In this document: positions 33,983 to 42,300 of the stretch, in pieces
How the letters are laid out: each line of letters begins with the position of its first letter
Position numbering within the stretch: the first letter of the stretch is position 1
From: Sphingobium sp.
GTDB taxonomy: Bacteria; Pseudomonadota; Alphaproteobacteria; Sphingomonadales; Sphingomonadaceae
Reading direction: 5' to 3'
NCBI GenBank assembly: GCA_022652485.1
Contig: JALCRK010000026.1
Span: 1-48,439, forward strand
Length of the DNA stretch: 48,439 nt
Program-made: the position numbers and the translations under genes
Notes under the pieces: generated by a model
What the model was told of the DNA's origin: nothing
What the model saw: only the letters and a program-made list of their open reading frames with translations
Databases searched by the model: none

Positions 33983-35974
33983 TTACAGCAGAATCAGCGC
34001 CCCGGCTCCTCCATCGCCCATCACATGGAAGCTGCTGGTGGTGAAACTGCCCTGCAAATGGATGTCGACGCCCGCGCCGGAGAGGCCGCCGACGCCCGAG
34101 ACATGCAGTGTACCCGCGAGGCCGGTGCCGTCATCGGTATAGGTCAGCGCTACCTTGGTGAAATCCTTGGCGTTGATGATCTGGATCGCGTCGCCGAGCG
34201 TGAAATCGGTGATCGTGTCGCCGTTGAGGTTCGCGGCCTTGTCCTTGAAGACATCGTTGCCTGCGCCGCCCGTCAGTATATCGATATCCGCCCCGCCAGT
34301 GAGAATGTCGTTGCCGGCACCGCCGTCTATGATGTCATTACCGATATTGCCGTCTATCACGTCATCCTGGATAGAGCCGATGACAGAATCATTGCCGCTC
34401 TGCATGTCGATGCCGCCGATACCGGTGAGCGTTACGCCGGTGAAATCGAATATATCGTCGCCCAGAGTGCCCTTGACGGTCGCAAGACTGGTGCCATCCC
34501 AGGAAATTTCCTCGACACCGTAAAATCGCGCAATATTGATGTTCTTGAGGCCGCTTTCCGCAACAATCACGTCATAGCCATTCTCGCCGTGATACTCGTC
34601 ATAGCCGCCGGCTATCGTCGCCATCAGGGTGTCGTCGCCCGCACCTCCGAAAAGCACGTCGTCCTGAGCGCCACCGTTGAGGATATCATCGCCCGCGTCG
34701 CCATAAAGTGTATCGTACCCAGCGCCGCCGGTCAGCATATCCGCACCGCCGCCGCCGTGCAGCTCGTCATCGCCATTATAGCCATCAAGCTTGTCGTTAC
34801 CCAGTCCGCCATAGATATAGTCATAGGTGAACGAGCCGAAGATCGTGTCATCCCCGTTCCCACCATAAATGCCGGTGATGTCGTCGTCGGTAATGAAGAT
34901 GCGTCGCAGATCGATAGTGCTGCCCGCCGAATTGGCCGCGCTGATGGTCATTCCCAAAAAGCCGTTGGCGGAAATTTCCTCGATGCTGTTGAGGAGGCCC
35001 GCGTCGAGCTGGAGGTTTGCGCCATTCTGGTTGGCGTAGATCACATCGTAGCCAGACCCACCCTTGTAGATGTCCGCGCCGGAGCTGACATAGAAACCGT
35101 CGTCCCCCGCACCGCCGGACAGGATATCATGGCCCTTGCCACCGGCGAGGATGTCATTGCCAGCTCCGCCATTCAGAATATCATCGTCATCGCCGCCGGA
35201 GATGATGTCGTCACCAATCGAGCCGGTGATGGTGTCATTACCCGCGCCGCCATCGATATTGGCAATGTTGGTGAGCGTAAATTTCTTGAAATCGAGCACA
35301 TCGTCATTGGCGGTGCCGAGTATCTGCACATTGAAGAAGCTGCCGCCGGAAATGGCTTCGATATTCAGCAGCGAGGCGGCGCTGATCTTCGCACCATTGG
35401 CGCTGGCGATGATGGTGTCGAACCCTACGCCGCCGTCGAAACTGTCCAGCCCCGCGTTCGCGCCGACCTGAAAAACATCGTCACCCGCGCCGCCGACAAG
35501 GATATCGTTGCCGACACCGCCATCGATGGTGTTTGCCGTAAGCGCATTGCCGATGATGGCGTCATTGCCGCCGCCGCCGGATATCAAGCCGATGCCGGTC
35601 AAGATGACATTGGAGAAATCGAAGATATTATCGCTGGTGTCGCCCGAGATCGTCACACCGATATGACCGTCTGCCGAAATCTCCTCGATATTTGCGAGGG
35701 AGCTGATGCCGATGTTCACATTGTCAGTCAGCGCTTTGAGAATGTCATAGCCCATACCGCCGTCGAAACTGTCAAAGCCGTAGCCGGTGCCGATCAGGAA
35801 CGCGTCGTTGCCGTCGCCGCCATTGAGCGTGTCGTTTCCGACCCCGCCATCGATGGTATCGTTGCCCGTGCTGCCGGTGATGATGTCTGCGCCGCCCATA
35901 CCCAGCAGCGTCCAGTCCTGACCGTCCGGCGCCAGAAGGATGTCCGCGCTTTTTGTTCCGCTGAGTGTCGGCAT
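33983..35974 (-). CDS. RTX calcium-binding exoprotein (663 residues)
   Basis: The ATG at 35974 (MPTLSGTKSAD) has GGGGAT 7 bp upstream and matches the start style of other RTX proteins; earlier in-frame ATGs lack this. The protein has no signal peptide. Blocks of GGxGxDxxx nonapeptides, which bind calcium and fold outside the cell, alternate with a module of about 60-80 residues containing IEEISANG or IEEISWDG and then DxxDFxxxxLTGI. The C-terminal 90 residues, after GNDVFKDKA and ITDFTLGDAIQI, look like a type I secretion tail. No enzymatic domain is recognised. No ABC exporter, membrane-fusion protein or TolC gene is in the window. A PhoB-box-like repeat lies about 70 bp upstream. Confidence 0.85.
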   Translation of the reverse strand: MPTLSGTKSADILLAPDGQDWTLLGMGGADIITGSTGNDTIDGGVGNDTLNGGDGNDAFLIGTGYGFDSFDGGMGYDILKALTDNVNIGISSLANIEEISADGHIGVTISGDTSDNIFDFSNVILTGIGLISGGGGNDAIIGNALTANTIDGGVGNDILVGGAGDDVFQVGANAGLDSFDGGVGFDTIIASANGAKISAASLLNIEAISGGSFFNVQILGTANDDVLDFKKFTLTNIANIDGGAGNDTITGSIGDDIISGGDDDDILNGGAGNDILAGGKGHDILSGGAGDDGFYVSSGADIYKGGSGYDVIYANQNGANLQLDAGLLNSIEEISANGFLGMTISAANSAGSTIDLRRIFITDDDITGIYGGNGDDTIFGSFTYDYIYGGLGNDKLDGYNGDDELHGGGGADMLTGGAGYDTLYGDAGDDILNGGAQDDVLFGGAGDDTLMATIAGGYDEYHGENGYDVIVAESGLKNINIARFYGVEEISWDGTSLATVKGTLGDDIFDFTGVTLTGIGGIDMQSGNDSVIGSIQDDVIDGNIGNDIIDGGAGNDILTGGADIDILTGGAGNDVFKDKAANLNGDTITDFTLGDAIQIINAKDFTKVALTYTDDGTGLAGTLHVSGVGGLSGAGVDIHLQGSFTTSSFHVMGDGGAGALILL

Positions 35975-36043
35975 GATCGATATCCCCATTTCGGCGCACA
36001 ATTCCGGCGCGCTGTTTCAGGGCTTTATGCATGCGTTTATTTT

Positions 36044-36061
36044 ATGACATCGCAATGACTT
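36044..36061 (-). promoter_or_regulatory. PhoB-box-like direct repeat upstream of RTX gene
   Basis: Read on the minus strand, 36061-36044 is AAGTCAT TGCG ATGTCAT: two 7-mers matching CTGTCAT at 5/7 and 6/7 with the standard 4-bp spacer. It faces the RTX gene starting at 35974. The -10 is not clear; ATGCATAAA about 11 bp downstream is the best candidate. Confidence 0.55.
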
Positions 36062-36107
36062 CGTTTTACTTTGCACGCAAAATTTGAAACGGCGCTTGGC
36101 TGGAGCA

Positions 36108-36878
36108 TTACTGTAGCGAGAGCCCCCAAGGCGAGAATGGACGATCCGGAATCACCTTGGCCGCTTCGAACGCATTGCGATCGGCCACCGCCAACTGCAC
36201 CGGCACAGCCGGGCCGCGGGGATTGACGGCGCTCCCCCCCGACCGATAAAAAATATGCGCGCCGATCTGGCTCACCTTAATCAGGCTGGACGCCCAGTAG
36301 GGCGACACATAGTTGGCGTGATAATGCGTCGCACCTCCTACGCGATCAGGCAAGGTTCCGTTCAGGGCGGACATTGCCACCGCACGCGCCGCAAAGAAGA
36401 GCTTCTCGGGCAGACGCCGCGCACGCGAGCCATCGCAGGTAAAAGTAAATTGACATCCCGTGCGGCGGTTCGAACCTTGATACACAACACCGCAAGCTGT
36501 TTTAGGATATTGTGCGGCCTGCATCCTGTTGAGGATCACCTGAGCCACTGCCTGCTGACCTTCCAGCGGCTCATGCCCTGCCTCATATACGATGGCCTGG
36601 GCAATGCAGTCGAGATCCTTTGACGGACCGGACTCCCAAACGGGAGTGGCAGGAGCAAAATCCTGTGAGCGCGCGCTTGGAACCCAGACCAGATTGCAGA
36701 GAACCAGTCCCCAAGCGGCAACGAGCACGGGTATCCCCCTGCTCCCTCCGATGATTCCAGTGAAAAGGCGTCCCAACAAGGCGAAATCCCGTAAACACAG
36801 ACCGCTAGCGCTATCGGCGTAAATTATGACAATTGCCGGACTCTCGGACGAGAAACAGGCGTGGGTTGGGCGAGCCAA
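36108..36878 (-). CDS. SleB-type cell-wall hydrolase
   Basis: The C-terminal domain (about 85-200) is a Hydrolase_2 (SleB-like) domain: DCIAQAIVYEAGHEPLEGQQ with the catalytic Glu in VYEA, then VILNRM, CGVVYQG, CQFTFTCDG and ATHYHANYVSPYWA. These enzymes cut peptidoglycan. The start is uncertain. The longest frame begins with TTG at 36878; a GTG at 36728, preceded by GGAGGGAGCAGGGGG, would give a neat signal peptide (LVAAWGLVLCNLVWVPSARS) and a protein of about 206 residues. It stands alone, divergent from the polysaccharide-export gene, and might trim the wall for envelope machinery; that role is only inferred. Confidence 0.85.
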   Translation of the reverse strand: MARPTHACFSSESPAIVIIYADSASGLCLRDFALLGRLFTGIIGGSRGIPVLVAAWGLVLCNLVWVPSARSQDFAPATPVWESGPSKDLDCIAQAIVYEAGHEPLEGQQAVAQVILNRMQAAQYPKTACGVVYQGSNRRTGCQFTFTCDGSRARRLPEKLFFAARAVAMSALNGTLPDRVGGATHYHANYVSPYWASSLIKVSQIGAHIFYRSGGSAVNPRGPAVPVQLAVADRNAFEAAKVIPDRPFSPWGLSLQ

Positions 36879-36974
36879 ACACTAAGTTTCGCCAACGCTA
36901 TATTGTCCTCTTTCCGGAAGCTCCGCCAATTGCTAGAGGGCATTTGATATCCAACCTGTGAGCGCGCAATTCGC

Positions 36975-37655
36975 ATGAAACTTTACGGTGTTTGCATGGC
37001 CCTGGTGGCGATATGCGCGCTAGGCTCCGCCTCGGCGCGGACGAAGCTGCCTGCCTGGAATCCTCCCCAACAGCAGATCGCACAACCTCAGGCTGCGCCG
37101 CTGGCAACGCCAGGCCAACAGCCGCAACAGGAATATCAGCTGCAACCTGTGCCCGAAACAGTACAGCCTGCGGCACGCGCAAGCGCGCCCCCGGAGCGGG
37201 GTGCCTATCGGCTTGGCACGGGCGACAAGCTCAAGGTCACGATTTACAATAATGACAAGCTATCTGGCGAGTATCCGATTGGAGGAGACGGCAAGGTCGC
37301 GTTACCGATGCTGGGAAGAGTGGCCGTCGGCGGAATGACGCTCGACGAGGTGAGCAACGTGCTCACCAACCTCCTCACCGATGGGTATTTCGTCAACCCG
37401 CGCGTAACCGTAGATATCGCCGCCTATCGTCCCGTCTACATATTGGGCGAAGTGCAAAAGCCGGGCGAATATGCCTTTGCCGAGAATATGACGGTTTATC
37501 GTCTGGTCGCTCAGGCAGGAGGCTTCACCTATCGAGCGAACAAAAAGAAAATGCGGGTAAGGCATGACAGCCAGCCGAGCAATGAAAGCAAGATCGCCGA
37601 AGATAGCGTGGTGCAACCGGGCGATACGATTATCGTTTCCCAACGTTATTTTTGA
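36975..37655 (+). CDS. Polysaccharide export protein (Wza/SLBB type)
   Basis: A 226-residue protein with a signal peptide (MKLYGVCMALVAICALGSASA), a Gln/Pro-rich linker (about 25-75), a polysaccharide export domain (about 77-150, YRLGTGDKLKVTIYNNDKLSGEY) and one SLBB domain (about 155-225, VYILGEVQKPGEYAF). Proteins of this family form the outer-membrane exit of capsule or exopolysaccharide. No lipobox cysteine is evident and the protein is shorter than Wza (about 380), as is usual in Sphingomonadales. No polymerase, glycosyltransferase or co-polymerase gene is adjacent, so it is an orphan here. It converges with the HprK-related gene, leaving a 12-bp gap. Confidence 0.88.
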   Translation: MKLYGVCMALVAICALGSASARTKLPAWNPPQQQIAQPQAAPLATPGQQPQQEYQLQPVPETVQPAARASAPPERGAYRLGTGDKLKVTIYNNDKLSGEYPIGGDGKVALPMLGRVAVGGMTLDEVSNVLTNLLTDGYFVNPRVTVDIAAYRPVYILGEVQKPGEYAFAENMTVYRLVAQAGGFTYRANKKKMRVRHDSQPSNESKIAEDSVVQPGDTIIVSQRYF

Positions 37656-37667
37656 ACCGGCGCTCCG

Positions 37668-38624
37668 TCACGTGGCGCGCTGGACCGCAGCGTGAACCAG
37701 ATCGACTGTCGGCATCAAGGCATCGTGCCCATGCGGCACTATTAGCTTGCTGACCGGCACATGCTGCGCCAGCCGCGCGCACTGGCGGAAATAGGTGCTG
37801 CCGGCAGAAGCCGCCTCAAGATGCCGCCCGAATTTCAGCATATAGGCGTAACGCAACAACAGGGCCAAGCTCTGGGAAGCGTCACAAATGCGCGTGGACG
37901 GCGTATCTCCGCGCTCAATCACGAAGATGTGCGCAAGCCGCGACAAAGGCGGCGCTGGCAAAATATGGCGAAAGCGCAATTTGGCGGCCTCCGGCGGTAC
38001 AGGCGGCAGGCTCGATCCTGGCAGTGGGGTCAACTCCTGGAGAGCCTCGCGTGAAAGCTTGATGGAGGGAAACCCCGCCCTTACCCAAAGATCGCCATTT
38101 CCGGCATCCTCTATGGCGATTACATCATCGGCGCCCACGGGAAAGCCGCGTTTCAGAAAGGCCCCGGCAAGCGTCGATTTTCCCGCTCCGTTGTCACCGA
38201 CAAACGCAACCGCATCCCCCGACGGGAGCACGATCACGCTGCCATGAAGAACTATATGGCCGTGTTGATTGAGTAGGCCGGCCATAACCGGACCCAATAT
38301 AACAAGGCTGAGAAGGTCATGATCGACCTCCGCAAGTGGATCGACCGCGATCGCGCCACTCCTGTCGACCACGAACCGCCCGATCCCGTTCCACGCAAAA
38401 TACAGACGGTCCTCGGAGAATTCTACCAGGCGAAGTTCGTGCGACGAAGGCATCGGGCCATCCACGGAAGCGAAGGAGATGGTAAGGTCCGCCCTTCCGC
38501 AAGCCTCTTCATGCCTTCTTGTCTCCAGCTCGGGCAGATCGATTTCGGAGTTTATGGACAGCCCATATGCCATGTAGCCGCGAAAACGATGATCCGCACG
38601 CCGTACCGCAGCCTTTCCCATCAT
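37668..38624 (-). CDS. HprK-related kinase (HPr-rel-A type)
   Basis: 318 residues; the ATG overlaps the stop of the PqqD-like gene. A variable N-terminal part begins YGLSINSEIDLPEL. The HprK-like kinase core follows with LHGSVI (about 126-131), the P-loop GDNGAGKST (143-151) and GADDVIAI (164-171), which resembles the HprK Walker B/catalytic acidic pair. The capsular-type phosphorylase half of true HprK is not evident. No HPr or PTS gene is near. Related kinases beside PqqD-like proteins are grouped in databases as the 'HPr-rel-A system' (from memory), and an HprK-like kinase in paeninodin-type lasso clusters phosphorylates the precursor's C-terminal serine. The likely substrate here is the 56-residue peptide of the same operon; this is inference. 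Confidence 0.85.
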   Translation of the reverse strand: MMGKAAVRRADHRFRGYMAYGLSINSEIDLPELETRRHEEACGRADLTISFASVDGPMPSSHELRLVEFSEDRLYFAWNGIGRFVVDRSGAIAVDPLAEVDHDLLSLVILGPVMAGLLNQHGHIVLHGSVIVLPSGDAVAFVGDNGAGKSTLAGAFLKRGFPVGADDVIAIEDAGNGDLWVRAGFPSIKLSREALQELTPLPGSSLPPVPPEAAKLRFRHILPAPPLSRLAHIFVIERGDTPSTRICDASQSLALLLRYAYMLKFGRHLEAASAGSTYFRQCARLAQHVPVSKLIVPHGHDALMPTVDLVHAAVQRAT

Positions 38625-38911
38625 ACTGCCTGTACTGCACCGTTTTCGTCAGATAGCTCCAGCAGCAGCCCATTCGCGACAAGCGCATCGACCAGGGTCC
38701 GCACGTCGGACACATAATCCGCTGCTCGTCCGCCATAAGCGCCCGCGAGGCGCTCGCAAAGCTCATCCACGCCGGTCGGCTGACGAGCGGCGGCCCAAAG
38801 CAATGCGCCGCTATGATTGAGATTGAAACAGGTGCCACTATCGGCCTTGAAAATGGCGAGTCCGTCACCCAAAGGGCAATCTATGGCCTGTGCGTTGACA
38901 TGATATTTCAT
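38621..38911 (-). CDS. PqqD-like peptide-binding protein
   Basis: A 96-residue protein with the PqqD/RRE fold pattern. A beta-rich start (LAIFKADSGTCFNLNHSGALLWAA) corresponds to the xxxLNxTgaxIWxxl signature of PqqD proteins. Helices follow (VDELCERLAGAYGG, VRTLVDALVANGLLLEL). Such domains bind the leader of a peptide precursor and hand it to a modifying enzyme. It overlaps the kinase gene by 4 bp and begins 48 bp after the stop of the small peptide gene. Assignment rests on the signature and on neighbourhood with an HprK-related kinase. Confidence 0.82.
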   Translation of the reverse strand: MKYHVNAQAIDCPLGDGLAIFKADSGTCFNLNHSGALLWAAARQPTGVDELCERLAGAYGGRAADYVSDVRTLVDALVANGLLLELSDENGAVQAV

Positions 38912-38959
38912 GGAATCGCCCGCACTACCGACTGTATCAAAAAGAAGCAGAAAGCGCTG

Positions 38960-39130
38960 TCAGGAAACCCGGCCGTTCGACCAGTCCACCGGATCACCCG
39001 GCGTATAGGCCTTAGGCGCAAGCGTGACCCCGTGCTTTTCGAGATCGGCAACAAGGTCAACGATAGCCGCCACCTGCACCAGCGCGGGCGGCTCATATTT
39101 GGGAATATGGTGCACGTCGGAGTCGATCAT
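38960..39130 (-). CDS. 56-residue candidate peptide precursor / kinase substrate
   Basis: A short frame starting with ATG at 39130, with an in-frame TAA 12 bp before it, and ending TGA at 38960. It begins MIDSDVHHIPKYEPPALVQV. It contains Y12-E-P-P-A-L17, a match to the YxxPxL motif by which lasso-peptide leaders are gripped by PqqD-like domains. A hydrophobic helix-like segment (VAAIVDLVADL) and a Pro/Gly-rich tail follow, ending DWSNGRVS with a C-terminal Ser56. The tail lacks the Gly1 plus Asp/Glu7-9 spacing of a lasso core. It is the first gene of a tight operon with the PqqD-like protein and kinase, and a promoter-like TTGACT/TAGTAT lies upstream. The Shine-Dalgarno is weak (AAAGAAC). 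I do not know a named family for it; function as precursor is inferred. Confidence 0.68.
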   Translation of the reverse strand: MIDSDVHHIPKYEPPALVQVAAIVDLVADLEKHGVTLAPKAYTPGDPVDWSNGRVS

Positions 39131-39195
39131 GACGTTCTTTTACTTTCAATAGCCCAGAATGCCAGCGGCTTTTGCCTGTTACGACCCTAAAGACG

Positions 39196-39223
39196 ATACT
39201 ATTATCAAAACTTCGATAGTCAA
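39196..39223 (-). promoter_or_regulatory. Sigma70-like promoter of the peptide/PqqD/kinase operon
   Basis: On the minus strand TTGACT (39223-39218) is followed after 16 bp by TAGTAT (39201-39196). This would start transcription about 60 nt before the ATG at 39130. The region is AT-rich against a GC-rich background. Nothing like a PhoB box precedes it. Confidence 0.5.
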
Positions 39224-39261
39224 ATTATGAGACTCTTTTATGTCATTTTATCTAAATCGCC

Positions 39262-39292
39262 TCATGGGCGGGGCACAAAGCCCCGCCCATGA
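39262..39292 (-). terminator. Intrinsic terminator of the PhoX-RTX fusion gene
   Basis: A perfect 13-bp stem (TCATGGGCGGGGC / GCCCCGCCCATGA) with the 5-nt loop ACAAA lies 16 bp downstream of the fusion gene stop. The following minus-strand sequence is only moderately T-rich (GATTTAGATAAAATG). It also insulates the peptide operon from read-through. Confidence 0.8.
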
Positions 39293-39307
39293 TGGCTGTA
39301 AGTGGCA

Positions 39308-42300
39308 TCAGAGTACGAAGTCCGAAACGTGCAGCGTCGGATTATTGTCGAGAATGATCTCGAAATCCGCATTCAGATTGCCTGACACGTTGCCATACAA
39401 CGCGACATGGCCACCATCGGTGCCGATCCGGAGCTGACCCAGGCCGGAGAACGCGGAATTGCCGATGAACGTGAAGGCCTGATTGCCCCCCACGGCGCCG
39501 TTAGCGTCGATCGCACTCAGGTCGATCAAATCGCCGACCGTGAAATCGAGGATATGATCGGCCTTTGCACCAAGTCCGCTCTCCCTGATTGTTTCATAGA
39601 CGAAGATGTCATTGCCCGCTCCACCGGTCAATGTATCCACACCGATGCCGCCGATAATCGTGTCGTTGCCCGCGCTGCCGACAATGAGGTCGTTGCCGAT
39701 CTTGCCGCTGATCGCTGCGATACCGGTAAGCGTGGTCGTGGAGAAATCGAGCGTATCGTTGCCGCCGCTACCAACGATGCTGACGCCGGTATAGCCGCCA
39801 CTGGTGATCTGCTCGATGCCGGTGATCGAGGTCAGCCCGATCATCACATTGTTGGCCCCGGCGCGGATGGTGTCGGTTCCGGCACCCCCGTCGATGGCAT
39901 CGAAACCGCCGCTGCCGAGCACATAGATCGTGTCGTTGCCGCCACCGGCGTTCAGCGTGTCATTGCCGCCATCGCCATAGAGCGTGTCATTGCCGTTCAG
40001 CGTGGTGATGACATCGTTGCCGCCCTTGCCGCGCACCAGCCAGTTGTCGTCGGAGACGGCGGTGTAGGTATCGGCATTGTTCGTGAGCGAGACCGTATGG
40101 CTTTCCACCACGTTGGTGAGGTTGATGGTCAGCGTCTGCTGGTAGGTCGCGCCCGCCGCATCCGTCACCTTGGCGACGATGTCGTAATGGGTCGCGGTTT
40201 CGTAATCGAGCAACGAGCCGTTGGCGACGGTGATCTTGCCGGTCGTGCTATTGACCGCGAAGCGGCCGCCAGCGTTGTCGAGCAGCGCGTAGGTGAATGT
40301 GTCTCCCGCGTCCACGTCGGTCGGCAGCAATGTGCCGACTGTCGCGCCGATGGCGCTGTTCTCGGCAACGCTGGCATTACTCAGCGCGAGCGCTGCCGGC
40401 GCATCATTGACGGCGTTGAGCGTGTAGCCCAGCGTCGCCACGACCGAACCGCCATTGCCGTCGATGACATCATAGCTCAGCGTCACCGCGCCGTTGTAGT
40501 TCGCGCTCGGCGTGATGGTGTAAGTGCCATCCAGATTGTCGGTGATTGCTCCGTTGGAGGCGCTGAGGTTCGCCACCGAGAGCGTGTCGCCATCGACATC
40601 CGTGAAGCCGGTGACGAGCTGCGCGAGCGAAACGGTGTAGCCGTTGTCCTCGGTGCCGTTCGCCAGCGTCGCCTGAGCGCCGGTCAGCGCAGGTGCCTCG
40701 TTGACGTTGGTGACCGTAACGGCAAGAGCCTGATCGTCGGTCAGATAGCCATCGGACGCACGCACCACCACATCGAACACGCCGTCATGATCCGCATCGG
40801 CCGGCGCGTCATGATCGAGCGCGGAGACGAAGCTCAGTGCGCCAGTGTAGGCGTCGATCGTGAAGCTCGCGGCATCCGCACCGCCCGATATGCTGTAGGT
40901 CACAGTGTCGGTCACATCATCCGTGGCGCTGACGGTCGTAACGGCGGTGGTGTTCTCCACCACATTGACCGCCGCCGTGTCACCACCGCCGTTCGACGCG
41001 ATGACGGGAGCGTTGTTGGTGATGGTCATCAGCTGAAGCTGACCGCCCTCAACCAGCGTTGCCGCATTGGGGCCGGTCGCCGCGGTATGGCTCTGCGAAT
41101 CGAGCAAATAAACCCGGTGCGTGGCGTCGCCGAACATGTCGGTAACATCAATCACGCCAGAGCTTTCCTCATCCTGGGTCTGGAATTGGGCTCCACCGGA
41201 GAGGAAGCGCGAGGCGTCATGTGTGCCAAGTGTGACCAGCTTGTCCGTCACCGGATCATATTCAAACACGCGGCCGAGATGCGCGTTGTTGCCAATGTCT
41301 TCCTGGATGATGATCTTGCCATCGACGCCAACGGTGATGTTGTCCATCATCCGCGGGCCAACGCCGCCGTTCACTGGCAACTGGTTGCTGTCGAGCACCG
41401 CCTGGATGGTGCCGCCAAGCTCCGGCTGGGTGATGTCGTCGAAGGTCATCTTGTAGAGGCGCGACTGGCCTGTCGCACTCGCCGTAGTCACAAACCAGTA
41501 GACATTGGGATTGGTCGGATCCCAGCTACCGTCCTCCGGCCGCTGGAAGCTGGTGACGCCATTCGCTTCGCTCTGCGCGTCAAGCTGCGCGCCGGTCAGC
41601 GCGCCCACGATACCCTCGTCGAACATCGAGAAACGGCCCGATGCCGCGTTTGCGTCGGTCTCGTTGCTGAGCGAGGCCGTGACCGCGTTGACCAGCGCAT
41701 CGACCTTGATGCCATAGAGATGACCATCCTCAAGGCCAGCCTTCTGGAACTCGGTGCCGCTCGCCTGCTTGTCGCCGACATAGACATAAATCTGTCCATT
41801 CTGGCCGTCATCCTGACCGATGGTGATCGTCTTTTTCTGCGCGAACGGGCTGGCGAGGTTATTTTCCCAGGCGAATAGGCCGCAATCGGCAAACTCATAG
41901 GCCTTGCCTGCATCCGGTCCGGTTACGAATACGGCGAACTCCTTGCCCTCTGTGCCGGATTCTTCACCTGTCATAAAGATACGGCTCTGGGTTCCGTAGG
42001 CGGTCCCGTCGGACGGATCGATCCAGTAATAGGCCGACTGTGGCGCCAGATCGGCCGAGCACAGGCGGGTTATGGCGTAATTGCTGGACTGGACGAACTG
42101 GCCGCTTGCATCGTTGAACAGATAGACCTGCTGGATCGCGTCATGGCCCGAAATGACGGACAATGTGGCCTTGTCAATAATGAGCTGCGACACATACGCG
42201 CCCTTAGCGCCATGATCGCGAACCGTGCCGACCCCGTTGCTCAACTCGTGGTTCACCAGCACCGTCACGGTGCCATCACCGTTGTCGAAGGCACCAAGGC

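Noticed and set aside
33926..36058. A 710-codon plus-strand open frame opposite the RTX gene
   Set aside because: The minus strand encodes clear GGxGxD repeats and a type I tail; the plus frame is a low-complexity mirror (I/V/A-rich) caused by repetitive codons and has no recognisable domain.
37668..38624. True HPr kinase/phosphorylase of the PTS regulatory system
   Set aside because: No HPr or EI genes are nearby; the neighbour is a PqqD-like protein and the domain outside the P-loop differs.
38960..39010. Classical lasso-peptide core in the 56-residue peptide
   Set aside because: No Gly/Ala followed by Asp or Glu at position 7-9 exists in the tail, and no asparagine-synthetase-like cyclase or B2 protease gene is in the window.
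38908..39096. A 62-codon minus-strand frame overlapping the peptide gene
   Set aside because: It is Arg/Trp-rich, in another frame, and overlaps the 56-residue ORF, which has motifs, an upstream in-frame stop and operon position in its favour.
39407..41878. Long plus-strand open frames (39407-41878 and 42143-45187) opposite the PhoX fusion
   Set aside because: They mirror the repetitive, GC-skewed minus-strand gene and show no domain, signal peptide or ribosome binding site.
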